Of a stretch of DNA of 64,000 bases, positions 14,601-27,436 are shown in pieces; positions within the stretch are counted from its first letter, which is position 1; each line of letters opens with the position of its first letter. Made by a program: the position numbers and the translations under genes. The notes beneath the pieces are model-generated. The model was given only the letters and a program-made list of their open reading frames with translations. It was not told where the DNA came from and ran no database searches. The stretch is from Galaxea fascicularis (Eukaryota > Cnidaria > Anthozoa > Scleractinia > Euphylliidae), in the NCBI GenBank assembly GCA_948470475.1, contig OX419335.1, positions 21,188,999 through 21,252,998 on the forward strand. The letters are read 5' to 3'.

Positions 14601-16552
14601 AAAAACAGAGGAAGTGACCACGCCTCTTCCTTGCCGCTGTTATTTTGTTTGACTTTGTGTCCGGCCATTACTGCTAGTAATGAAGCTACACTAACACCCC
14701 TGTGTGCTTCTTTCTACAGTCAGTGGACCCTAAGCTCAACTTTAGCCTTAAACAGGCAAATTGTGCAAAGAAGAGCATGTCATGTTTGCGCGCGGTGGCC
14801 TCCCAATTCCATGCAAACAACCACAGTAGTACCAATACCCCCTCTTGCTCTATACCAGCCTTCATGATGCCCACGCGAGCCGGCTGCCGACTACGCCAGT
14901 ATAGAAATTCAAAGAAAGCACTGGGAGATCACCTTATCTAGATCTTATCAGAAAAGCGCACGACAGACTTCCACACAACGATATCTGAACGTCGCGCGAA
15001 CACGTACGAGCGTCGTTTTATCTACCAAGAAACGGCACGTAACGTCTCATGCTGAGAAGGTACACAGTTTTCTATCTCCTTTCAAGGATTTCCCTTTTAA
15101 GAAATTAAAATATCAGTGGACGTCCAGTGGCGTCCAGTGGATCCCTGAGCCCAGATTCCTAGCAAACTTTCAAGTAAACATTGGTCAAAAGCCTTCAAAG
15201 ATATTACACCTGTTTTTTTCCGTCACTGGGTTTCATAACGTCACAGGACTCTTTAACATTAAGTGGCTTTGATATTTTATCAGTGGAAGCAATGATCCTA
15301 TATCGCCCAAAATTCTCACTATTCTACACCCGAACTTTATGCGTGTCTTCAGCGTGATTTGACTGAAGTCTTGCTTATTCGTTCAGGGCTACTCAAAATC
15401 AAAAGAAATTCGTTGTATATAACCGTTAGAGCCAGCTAAGTGTGTTTCAAAGGAATACAATGCTTAAGCTTCACTTAACCTGAAAGTTCACACTTTTCGT
15501 TCAGACTCGATCAAAAATTACTGGGAGTATTCTAGCAAAGTATAATAAAATTGCAGCGCAAGAAACTGCTGCTGAGTATGCTTAAGTTTATGCGGTTACA
15601 AAGTAGAATGTTGTCACGCTAAATGACTCGTGGTTTAACGTGGGAACAAACTGAAAAGTATAATACAACCTGAAACGCTAATACTGAACAACTACGGTGA
15701 TGTTTGCATACCCGGAAAAATACTCCCTACGTGTGCATTTTCCTCCCCAAGTGACGAAAAAAAAACCAGATTTAATTAAGAGTTTTAATTGAGAACGTCT
15801 AATTAATTAGGAAAAATGTTATTAGCCTCTTGTCCAAGGCGCCATTTTTCTTGCCATTCACTTGGCGCCTCAAAACGTGTTTTCCATCATTTTTTCAGAC
15901 ATAGCGTATTGCCACAGAGCGTGTAAAATGCAAAGTCATTTCCATATCATATCATCAGTTAAATAATTAACTAAAAATAGGGAGACATACGCAACATAAA
16001 GTCATTTCAGAAGGGAAGAATCGACCGCCAACTGCCACAGAAAGGCAGAAGTTTGTAACAATAAAATTAAGACAACAGTCTCTAACACAGAGTAAGGCTA
16101 TACTGATTCAAATTTGGTCTTCAATTAGCTTGTGAATAAAATCGTAAAGGTCACCATTCAAACACGCCAGTCATTTTGATGGAGTACTGTTCGTTTTTCA
16201 ATATTTTAAACGATTACCTGTGAAGTACATGAGCCTATCTTGACCAATCACAGAAAGCTGCACGAAGGTAAATGCTGTGTCATTATTTCTCTGCTTCAAC
16301 ATCTTTTGTAACAACTCATTACACAGTGGAAAACCAACAAAACCGTATTAAAAAAGTGCAGTTGACCCGTTTCCCACGGTAGTGCTCTTCTGTTAGGCAT
16401 TACGCATTTTGACGGTATTCTCTTATATCTCACTTTGTCTTGTTAGAAATACTAAATATAACCTTTCCTCTGACTAAACTTGACTATAGACGTTGTTTGA
16501 ATAGAAATGCATGTAAATGAAACATTGTATAATCTCCGGTCATTTATTCCCA

Positions 16553-16631
16553 ACTCTCGATAACTCGAATTTCCGCGAACTCGAATCTTTTCTGGTTTCT
16601 CAGGAAGGTTCGAGTTATCGGGAGTCAACTG
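16553..16631. mobile_element. Remnant of a pogo/Tigger-like MITE
   Basis: The right end reads TTCGAGTTATCGGGAGTCAACTG followed by TA. Its inverse, CAGTTGACTCCCGATAACTC, resembles pogo/Tigger termini that begin CAGTTGAC. A diverged left arm, CCAACTCTCGATAACTCGAA, starts at about 16550. Only about 80 bp remain. Confidence 0.5.
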
Positions 16632-17269
16632 TAAAATTTAACTCAGTGCGAAATGGCCCGTTTTGACACAGATTTCAAGCCTTACTTAGGCGAAGGGATG
16701 TCACGAAGAGGACAAAACCCTTTAATTTGAAAACTGGAACACCCATTGCCTAAATATCAAAGCTTTCCTTTCGACCAACGGAATATCATCATCAGGGCAA
16801 CTGGCAAGACACGTAATAATGGCCTAGCCGGTTCCAAGAGCTGCCCGCAGCTCAGAAGACTAGACGTACCCATTCATGTGCACTGATTTGTTTATTTTCC
16901 AGACTTGGGAACCAACCAGCCTGTTACGTCTTCCTTGGGGCTGCTCAGCATTGTAAATGAAAATGTCAATGGTGGACAATGCAAGAAAGGTCTTCCTTTT
17001 CTTACCAAGATACCCAAGAGAGAAGGCTGAATAGAACTTTGTAGATCCTTTCGTTTCGAATCGCTTTCACGACCACCTAACGTCGTTAATTAACACTTGT
17101 CAATTCGCTAGTTTTAGTCAGCCTAAAAAAAAGCATTCCTTCGAGTGGAGCACTGCTCGAGAACTGAACGCAGTTTCATAGCTGAACAAGAAGCGTCCCA
17201 TGCACCCAGAATTCAATTGACCAAGACTCACATAAAACAGAAACTCAGTTTTCAGGAAAGTTCGCCTTT

Positions 17270-17605
17270 ACTCAGAATATAGTTATTTTAACTCATTTTC
17301 AGAGTAATATTTAATTTCACTCAAAATTTAAAGTAACTTTTACCCGAATTAAGAGTAAATGACCATTTTACTCAAAATAAAGAGTCAGCATGGATGTATT
17401 TGTCTTGAGTGATTCTACCTAGACTTTTGAGTTGATTCTACTCAGTAAATGAGTATTTTAACTCATACTTGTGACTAACTTTACTCATTCTGAGTAAAGT
17501 TACTCATATCAACGAGTAGTAATTACTCGATATTTCTGCTAGAAGTTACTCACTATAATGGGTTACTATGGATGCAACGATTTACTCAGTATTTTGAGTT
17601 CAGTT
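17270..17605. repeat. Array of ACTCA/TGAGT motifs
   Basis: More than a dozen ACTCA or TGAGT words occur in about 330 bp, many as TTTACTCA and TGAGTAAA, at irregular spacing and on both strands. The block is followed by a TTTACCCGGC boundary and a T run. It may be the body of an old foldback element or a degenerate satellite. No protein is encoded. Confidence 0.6.
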
Positions 17606-20600
17606 TACCCGGCTTTTTTTACTGTGAAGGTGCATAATGGCAGAAAGGTCTTCTTCAGTCAGTTAGGACCTAGTCCCCGGTGTTCAGTACGGTCCAGCCT
17701 TTAGGTTGGCTCTTCACGTAGGGTTAATCTCATCACACCTTTCCCCCTTGGACAGAATTGTCCAGGAAAAAAATTGCCATGAGTTCAAAGGTAAAAACTC
17801 GCACCGTTTTAGACGTGGTGTGACTGAAACGTGAATCATTCACAGTTAGGTCGCCCTCCTCCGGTTTTATATCAATAGTATATATTTAGCAGTTTTATAA
17901 TGGTACTTAAATACCAGCTGTCGTCTCCGAATGAAGCCAGACAAAATGTGAAAGAAATATTATGTATCTACCAGACATGGTTTGATGCTACTCTGGTTTT
18001 AAAATTGATGAATGTAACTTAAAATGTTACAATTCACGACCAGTGTGAACTTGAACATACCTTATTTATCGACATTAGCAATACAACTTTAGCTAATTGG
18101 CATAAAGCTCAAGGCGCTTGCGCACAAAACTGGCTCCTCACACGGCAAAAGTGCTGTCGCGTGAATATCAACTGTATGCAAATGTAGATGAAGAAAACCA
18201 CAAGAAACAATCAACGTATGCCAATAATTCAATTTTATTAATTATTTTTTCTCAACTCTTGTGGGCTACCTGTGCTGACTGCAAGTAACATGCATGCCCG
18301 TGGAGCAACTATGTCCACCGCAGATCTCTGTATTACGAATTATCTCTTTTATGAATTCAGATGATTCACATATACCCTTGGTGACTCATGATTTCCCTTC
18401 ACAATATATATACCTTTTCCTTATCTTTCCCAGTTTCCTATCTTTCCGTGGTTGTTGAAGTAACACCCTTTTTTCTAGATCTCTGGAAGTTTAATTCCAG
18501 GAAAAATAAGGCAAATGTTTTTCGTTATTGTTGGGAGTATTTATCGAACCCAAAACGATTTTATGCTGGCCAAAGAATCTTTAGAATTCTCCGGAAACAC
18601 TGTCGCTTAAGGCCTACCATTAGTTACCCAGATCTTCTCAAGCAAGAACGGGAGTGAGACAAGGAAGCTTGCTTTCACGTTTGGGTTTGTTTTTCATCTT
18701 ATTTACGACTGGCCATGCACTCGACAAGCCTATCGAGTTGACAGGATGAGATGCAGCGGGCATAAGAATGACAGCTGTAGGAGCCGATCATTTTTCTGAC
18801 GGCGAAGTCATGCTAGTACTTGCAGGAGAGCAGAAGACTGTACAACACTTAGAGCAAGTTCTTAAATATTAATGCCAGACCCCGAACATCAATGAAACTA
18901 AAAGAACGCGAGTCCGCCAAATTCACGCAAGACCGAACGCGACCTCAATTTCGAACTATCGTCTAAGACCGAGTAAGAGAATGGATTGAGTATAAGCCAA
19001 GGAAGGAGAAGGATGATGTAACGCGGACGGTCTTTAAATGCAACCTTCAGAGACAGAGAGAAGTAGACTGCAGTCTAAGGCCACATGGCTCTCAAACATC
19101 TCACTAACAATCATCTAGTACGGAGCGAAGCTCAAAAAGACACCAATCAACAAGATATAATAAAATCCTATAAGGGAGGCAGGAGGGAGCAGTGACGATC
19201 CCCAAGTTTCTGAATTTCAGAGCAAAATAGAGGAGGTATTCATGTTGACAGTCCTTAAGTTTGTTCCAGTACAAATCAAGTCGATTAGCATAAATATATT
19301 TCCATTTGACTGTCATCCAAACCGCACACTGGAAGGGAAACAACACTCCATATCCACTTGTTTTCTCCTGAGGTTCTCGTCGTTGTAAAATTCCCATTTC
19401 CGTCGATATTAAGTGACGTTTCCGGCTTTTCCATAGAGATGGCAAACTTTCTTCTTAAGTTGGCGATTTTGCCCAAAAAGCGTAGGCAATGTACCTCAAA
19501 TTTGAGAAACATATTTCCCATCTGGGACTTGACAACAAAGAAGACTCTCATAACAAAGGAAAACGAACGTTTGGCCTTTGTTTTACTTTAGATAAATCAA
19601 AGGTCGCAGACTGGCACGTTTAAACATGGAATCTGCACTGCATGTGGTGTAGCCTCTTTGGGGTGTACGTCATACCTTAGATTGACCTCAAACTCATCTT
19701 TCCTGTTTGTTTTTCGAGCTTGATTGGTTTCGAACCGTGACATATTCGACTTGTTACGGCAACCCGCTGTTTTTGACGGAGTTTCAAATGCACGCGGCAA
19801 TTACAACATACGGAAGAACTTTTCGGGACACCTTGCGGGCCTTTCTCGTGGACAACGAAACTCCGCTTGGGTTTTCGGTAATCCTCACCACAACACATAG
19901 TTGGCAAATATATTCCTTTAATTAGCAGTTTTACCACTTACCAAACAAATTCCTCACGTACTTTACCAACAATAACAATGAACAAATATCACCATTCTGG
20001 AAGAGCTAACTATAGATGGATAACTGCTACATGTCACAAGTCATGCCCGTTGACCACCTTGATATGGAATTGAATAACAAATATTACGTATTTTGAAAGA
20101 CAGCAGGATATAGGAAACCTAAAAGGCTCAAAGAATAGCCAGTATCAAAATGTATGGAGGATAATGGTTATTGGTGGGGGGTGGGGGGGGGAGTGGAGAG
20201 GAGTGAACATATATAACGACATGACACTGGATTACGTCAGGCACAATCACGTCAGTCGCAGAGACAACGCCGCAGAACTCGCACGTTCGCTGCACCAAAA
20301 GTCGTCATCAGATTTACCGTACCAACAATACACCCCCTTAACAACTGTACCACTCGAGAAAGCGCCCTTCTAGATTAAATGCCACAGCTCTCAGGCCTAT
20401 CAGTAATGGCTGAGCGCTAATGTAGATTTGATTCGAAATTGTCAAAGATAAATGTAAACAAAACGACTCTTTCAATCACACTTTAAACTGAGTCTAACAG
20501 CAGTTGAAAAACCTTCCCCGTCTAAACGGCCATTCTTGCCGGAATAAGCACTGCAGCAAAAATGCCGTTAATGGAAGACGGTGAGTGAAGGGTACAAAAT

Positions 20601-20990
20601 CGAAAACAAAAACTTTACACGGCGAAATCCGACTACAGTCAATAGCTTCTCCGTTTCCAAGCTGGATAATCTGCATTAAAACTGCTGTTGATTAAATTGA
20701 AAAGTCCCCTTCATTACAGCTGACTATCGCCAGCGTCTCTGCGGGATCTTAACGTCGATACTGTAGCAGAAGTTAGCACTCGCATTCACCTCATTTCCGC
20801 AGCGCTCCGACGCAATGCTGGACAAAAAATAAAACGAGTTAATCGTTGGAGGTGGAGGAGTTAAATGACTCAGTTAAACATTACGCTGTGTTCAGATTGT
20901 TACTTGTAAAGCATAATTCAAAGGGTATTCCAGCAACGTCTTTTCGTGAATTCTGGGAATGGACAGAAACCTCAGAGACCTGGAAAAAAT

Positions 20991-21080
20991 CCAACCTCGT
21001 TCCCAGGGTCTCTCGCCTTCCCTTCTCTCCTCTCTCGCTCCATGGGAAGGGAAGAGGAGAGACCCTGGGAACGAGGTTGG
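20991..21080. mobile_element. 90-bp foldback element (CCAACCTCGTTCCCAGGGTC)
   Basis: CCAACCTCGTTCCCAGGGTC at the left is exactly inverted at the right end, with CCCTTCC/GGAAGGG arms further in and a short loop around CCATGG. A diverged half-copy is nested in another transposon at about 37129-37153, showing that it is a dispersed family. Confidence 0.75.
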
Positions 21081-21940
21081 AAAAAATCTTTGCTTTCTGA
21101 CTAAGCAGCACGTCGCAGAGCATAGGGCAGAAAGAAAGAATGATACAATTGAAAAAAGAAAATAAAAAAAGTATTTAACAGACACACATAAGTTGTGACA
21201 TAGTTTAACTAAAACAAAGACTCTGTATCAAGAAAGAAAAATCTAACAGCTCAGAGATCATTTCGAGAGTCATACGTATTTAAATAACGATGGCAATAAG
21301 CAGCCCTCCGTTGAAAATTTACCCTCACAAGTCAGTCCGCGGCCGTCAGTCAGGTTCAATCATTCGACTTCTTTCGCATCGGCTTCTGGTCGTAGAACCC
21401 GGGGTTACGTTGTCATTATGATACCCATCTTCATATGCTGATATAACCCTTTTCTTGACGAAGAAGTTCACTCGCCACGAAAAATCAACATTGCACTGAA
21501 ATTTAGCGATAACCGGTCGCAGCACCAGCTGTCCATTACTGTGTCTCTAACCGTCACGGACACCAAAATGATAAACACCGCTTCGGAACGACCCAAGTAG
21601 GAAGTTGTATCGTTTTTGAAACCTGATAAATAAAGTTAAGAATCATGCTCATTTCTCATGATAAGCACTGATGGGGGATTATTGACGATGATACGATGAC
21701 ACCTTGTCAATCAAGATAACGAGGTACAAGGCCATCTTACAGACGTTTCGAAAAATGTTTACCACGAGATCATACATATTTACTTCTTTTAAAACGTAAG
21801 AGGTAAAAAACTTAACTTTGGTAGTTTTCGCCTGTGAGGATGAAAAAAAATTATTTACACTTTATGTAACTTTTCTTTCTTGAAATACTCAGATAATGTC
21901 CCACAAACGCGCCCAACACGGACGGTTTTGTTTATTTTCG

Positions 21941-22205
21941 TCAGAACGGATGATGTCGCTTTTGAGATCTTCTCGTGTACGGGTAATTGTCCGGTGCGGA
22001 GTCATATTTTAAGTACGTAGGTACTCCAAAAACGTTCCACGAGGTTCCCATGAAGGGTGGACGAACGCAAAAACGAGCGTTAAAAAGTGTATTAACGGAA
22101 AAATTTCCAGTTGAATTTAATCCACTTGGGAGCGATTCTTTTTCTGTTGCTTTTTCGCTGGTAGTGTTTGAGGTCTGGTCCGGTTCAGTACTGGAATGTG
22201 ATGTC
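21941..22205 (-). CDS. ATAT1: Candidate alternative last exon of ATAT1
   Basis: This is an 88-codon open stretch ending in TGA. It is preceded by a strong acceptor, a long T run followed by AG, at 22206-22220. It must be entered two bases into a codon, exactly the phase in which ATAT1 exon 9 (24004-24280) ends. Joining exon 9 to it gives a 403-residue ATAT1 whose tail contains NTLFNARFCVRPPF. I recall vertebrate ATAT1 isoforms with a C-terminal LNARF motif, which supports a real C-terminal exon. An AATAAA signal lies at 21931-21936, immediately after the stop. It could instead belong to an unrelated gene whose other exons I did not find. No transcript evidence is available here. Confidence 0.5.
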
Positions 22206-22728
22206 CTAAAAAAAAAAGTTAACCACAAAACAGTATGAGAAACAACATGTTTCAAGTTATTAATCTAGGATTTCTTAAACTGTCCCACTCTTGCAACTTA
22301 TTTGTCATCTTACCCTGTTAAACAGCGTTTTAGAAAGAATGCGCGATGGAATATACCGATTCAAACATTCAGAGACTCTGGTGACCTAAGAAAAGCCATA
22401 ACGTTTATTAAATTATGAAGTTTGTTGTTTATTTTCCTTTTAACTAATTGCCCTCTCTTTTGAGAAAATGTAAACCACTATAGAAATATGACGAATTCTT
22501 TCAACGGCTTTTCATATATAACTTTCTGGTATCTTTTCAAACTTCTCATAAGGCAATCCACGAGGAAAAAAACAGAGGGTGAACTGAATGTTAACTTGCT
22601 GGTTCGCTAGTCCGCAATACTCCTTTGGTTTGGAAAACTACACATGTAAAAGCAATGGTCATGGAGGCTCTTCTTCATCAAGAAACATCCTTGTAGAGGT
22701 GATCTACTCTCACAATACTTTCGTTGTC

Positions 22729-23078
22729 TTAGGGACCTTTTATTTTTTATGGGATGGGGGGGGGCTGATGGGATTTTATGGGGGGGAAGGGAGGCACGCC
22801 AAAAACATGACTTTTAAGGGGCGCTCGCCCAAAAAAAATCAAAGAAAAAAAAGGGGAGAGGGTCAAGGGAAATCCTGGGATAAAAAAGTGGAAAAATGGC
22901 TGGCGTAAGCAGGAGCCCATAACCTATTTTGGAGGAGGGGTCATCCCCCAAAAAATCTTTTTGAGGGGTGTCATGTGACTAAACCTGGTAAGCTGGGGGT
23001 GGGGGGTCATACAATTTGACACTCCCCCAAATCCCACCATCTCCTCTCACCTACCCCATAAAAATGAACGGTCCCTTA
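22729..23078. mobile_element. G-rich MITE between ATAT1 last exons, TTA duplication
   Basis: GGGACCTTTTATTTTTTATG at the left matches the inverted right end GGGACCGTTCATTTTTATG, and both ends are flanked by TTA. The interior is strongly G-rich on the plus strand (runs of 7-8 G), with quadruplex potential. It lies between the two candidate last exons of ATAT1. Confidence 0.6.
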
Positions 23079-23162
23079 CACAAGAATAAACCAACCACCA
23101 CACTATAAACAACCAGAAAACAAACACAATATCATTACTAAGCACAGTAAACTGAATATATC

Positions 23163-25844
23163 TTAAACGTCACTCAACTGTTGTAGGTCTTGTTGCTGCC
23201 GCTGTTCAGCCTTTTGGCCTGCCGTCGGCTGTTGTCCAACGAACGGGTTTTCAACAGAATTAAGGTGTAATGATCTTACTCTTCCACCACTGTTGTTTCT
23301 ATAAAAGCCGTTATTATTATCGGAGCTCCTGTCCATCGCTTCGACGCTCCTGTTCGATTTGACAACGTCCGCTGGCCCTCCCCGATTTGAGTGCCGGCTA
23401 TACGACGTAGCGCGAGCAGCCAGACCACGTGACACGTTGTAAGCTTCCGATCGAAAGTGATTCGTCGCGTCTGGGTTTCTAGTGTTTCACGAAAAAAGGC
23501 GCGTCAAACGGCTTCAATTGATTCGCATAAAATATATTTTATAAAAAACGATCTTTTGATCACACAGTCATTAGTACTGGTACATCAAATCTGTAAACAA
23601 AATCTCGTCCAGTGTGCTTTAAAGAAAGTTCTTTGTAAGAACCCAGCCAAGACCTGTAACCTTTAATTAGGTATCTTGCCTCAATTACATCTATTGATCC
23701 GGCAATGGATTTGGACAAATATCCCTGTTTTGATTGATATGAACATTCTATAACAGCTCCATATTCAGTTGAAACGAATGTACGTAAGCAAGCTTTCCGG
23801 TTTTACAGGAACATGTGTAAAACCCATGTCATAGTGCTGTTGTGGCTTCCGCCCTCGGGAAATATAAATAAATGTATCATTCCTATAAAGATTCCTCGTG
23901 CTTTTCATTTTTGTGAGTGCCATCAAAAGATCTAAAAGTTTGGGCAGCTTAAGTTTTCGAAGCGATAAAGATACAAATGAAATATAAGAGAGGGACTCCC
24001 TACCCAAAATCCATTTCGCTTGTCACAGCCCTCCTTCCTGCCGAAGAACCACGGGAGCCAGGGACAGAATTTCTCGATGAGGGTCTGGGTACAATAGGAG
24101 GCAAGTTTATATCTTGAAGTGAGTCATTTATTCTAAGAATGTCACGTGGTTCCCTTTCTTTCCTATCTACAGCAGCATTTGATGTCACCGAAAGCGCTCG
24201 ACCAGTATCAGGTCGAGATGAAAGGCGACTCGAGCCGGAGTGACGTCTTTGCAGTAGAGATGGTTCACTATCGGTTTGACCTGTAATCATAAAAAAGAAG
24301 TACATGTCGGCTTCAACACGTAACAATGACGTAATTTAACCCTGTAGTTTTTCCTGGAATTTCATGCCCAGCAGACTATACAGCGTTTTTTACTCACGTG
24401 ACCAGCGGCCATACAGTGGTTTAATAAAACAAAAGTTTTTGCGTAAAAATAGAGTTCAATTCCCAGAGGGTTAGCGTGGTACACCAATATTAATACTTAA
24501 TTGACCACTCCCCTTGAGGGGCTTTTCAGGGCAATGAAACAAACAATACAAATGAACACAACAGAGTTAAGAATCCCAACTGGCGGGAGGCAGACCAGTT
24601 GGCTATTTACAAAGATGACCGAGGAGTTGATCCAGGCACGAACCCAGAACAACACCAGCTAGTGGCTAGAGCGGGTCATCGCATTGAAATCCAGCACCCT
24701 AACCCACTCGGCCATCCTTAATACGAACATGGCCGCCGTAACGTCATGTGAAAACACTCAATTCCTATTCCGAAATAAATGCGAATAAGAAAAAACACTC
24801 AGAAAAAACAAACAAGTAGCACTAAGAACTATGGACAGCGGATGATGCCTTCAAGATCGATTTTCATGTTATGAATTAGACTTTCTGAAGACTTGGCTTT
24901 ATTTAAAGAGGCTTTCTTTCACTCAGTGTCTATCAATTATGTTTACCTTCCTTTTTCAAAACAACTGCTATTAAAGATATCGCTCAAATGTGTGATCGGG
25001 TACCACTCAAATGCACCTTCGTCCTACATCATAAGTTGTTACTTTCATCGATATCTTGTATTGATGTCATGTGCGAAGCCAGGATTTTTCAAAGGGGGGG
25101 GGGGGGTCACACTGTGTCAAACACAGGGTACACACACGATTGTCACCTGAATATTGTAGGTTGTTTGCTTAAAAAAAGGCTTACAAAAGGAGGGTTCGCG
25201 GGCACCCCAGGATCCCCCCCCCTAGCTACGCCCTTGATTGATGTCAAGCTTGTCACAACAAATAACCCACTACATATGGTATCGCAGAAAATCACTTCAT
25301 CCCTATAGTTGCAGCGTGTAACGTTTGTTTCGCTTTTCCATTCAAGAGATCGAAACTTGATAAACCAAATGAAAATTGAAATTCTCGCTCAACAATGATT
25401 GAATGGTCGTCGGTTAGTCAACAAAGGTTGCACCGTCGTAACACCGTGATATAAGCTCCATCAGAGTGTCGAATGCTCTTACTCGTTCTTCTGTATGGAT
25501 GCACTGGAGGTCTTCCTGACGGTCCAGAATTCTGAGCAAGACGTTGGCTTCGACGAGGTATATGACCAACAGCTGAAATTGAAATAAAATTACACAATGA
25601 ACAAACGACAGAAGGAAACCATGAACGAAAGAGAAACCTAACAAATAATGCATTACAGTCCAAAAATTACACGGCAATTGAAAAAACTTCGACCATCGAC
25701 CGTGGACGCTCCTTTTGGGGGATTTTCTGGGTACTTTTAATTTAACTTGACAACTGTGGAAATTGTCAGAGGGTGGACAACAGGTTTGATTCCACACAAC
25801 TTCTCACAACTCTTGCCATCATAACATTCCAATGACTAGCTCAC

Positions 25845-25936
<92 letters not shown>

Positions 25937-27405
25937 CGGTCGGTCCATCGATCGCTTTATTTACCTTGAAGATCCGAGAAGAAATGCTCGTGAATGACAA
26001 AGTTATTGGCCTGAAAACAAGAACGAAGGAATTATTTTCAGTATCTTATACTTGGACTATTAGGATCCCAGGGTGTACTGAGATATAAAACACTGTTCTT
26101 GGCTAACGGGGACGATTCGTTTATAACATAACCTCTGAACTGACTGTGTACGTCTAAGGTTAACGATCTGGTGTCTCCGTTTAAGGGCGAAGTTACAAAA
26201 ATGCATCTGGTAAGTTGTGCTACATCTAACTAGAGTTTTTACGTAGAATTACCATAGTGATGCAGGGATTTTATTTTCTAGAGTTTGAAATTCCTGAATT
26301 CCTGGAGAATCAGCAGGTTAAATTTTTGCAGGTAACACTGGTGTTATTCAATACATAGAATGGCTCTATTTCGTGTACACTGTACGGTATGTGATATACT
26401 ATGTGCGGGTTCTGACCATGAAAATAATAAAATAATTAGCCTCCCTCTCTACACACTCATCATTATGCTTTCTACTGTGTTTTCTCTCTCCTTGTTACTG
26501 CCGCAATCTTTTTATGTCGTGGTCAGAAAAAACGTCGTCAGTGCTACTCAGTCCTAATTTTCTTTTATACGCGAGGAACGGTCTAAATCTCGTGTTTTGG
26601 TTTACGATTACAATATAGACGCAGAGGCAAAGAAAGTAGAGAAAACAATGTATAAAATAAATACAGTAGATTCCATTCGTCAGTGCGTCTGTAAGAATAT
26701 CAGCCACGCTACAGGCCCGTATACAGGATTTTGAATGGGACAGTGCATCGGACCACCTTCGGCAGACCACAGTGCCTCCCGCGTGAGTTGGTAGTGGTAT
26801 CTCTCCTCAGAGCCACACAAAACAGCTTTTTCCAAATTCCAATTGAAGTTTTGGGTTTTTAGTGACTCTTCATCGGATGGACCACATGATTAAAACTTCA
26901 CTTTCAATTTACGCCAGCTAGTTTGGCTTTTAAATTCTTGTTTGAGCCATCGGGGCGGGGGCGGTCCTTCAGGTGGACCCTAGAGGCGGAGCTCCACAGC
27001 CCGTGAGGGATGGGGGAGGGGGAGTGCGGACACACCCGTCGCACCCCCTTCCCTACGGGCCTGCGCTACTCCCCTACGGGTCGTTCTTCTTTGTTCACAC
27101 TACGTTTTGACGTCATCCGTGCGTTATAAGAGCACACACGCATTAGCAAATGGAATCTGTTTGTTAATCACATATGCCCCATAGTCTGAGCTAACCTCAT
27201 CATGTACAAATTATAAATAAGATTTCAAGCAGGACGTCTGTCATCCGCTTTAACAGAACATCAGTCTACTTACTTGAAAAAGCTTGAATAAAAGGGGGTA
27301 GTTTCTAAATAAACTGTGGTGCTGCGTCGGTGGGGAAGTAGTACACAAAAATTTGATTTCGCTCTGACGAAGGGCTAACGCCCGAAAGGTCAACTTTTAG
27401 AATCC

Positions 27406-27436
<31 letters not shown>

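Larger units (their letters stand above)
1..21940. other. Long gene-free stretch with scattered repeats
   Basis: No exon chain, conserved protein segment or structural RNA could be supported here. All open frames are short, lack family resemblance and are compositionally like the surrounding AT-rich DNA. The longest, 153 codons at 6391-6852, reads as random sequence. The repeats I could define are listed separately. The stretch could be intergenic or part of a long intron of a gene outside the window. Confidence 0.6.

Noticed and set aside
14483..14941. Cluster of overlapping 60-80 codon frames on both strands
   Set aside because: They overlap each other on both strands, with no conserved segment and no splice sites forming a chain.
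23163..23435. Reading the ATAT1 exon from the acceptor at about 23446 or from an internal AG
   Set aside because: The acceptor near 23446 breaks the phase, and the internal TATAG site has no pyrimidine tract. The CTAG at 23479-23480 fits both phase and tract.
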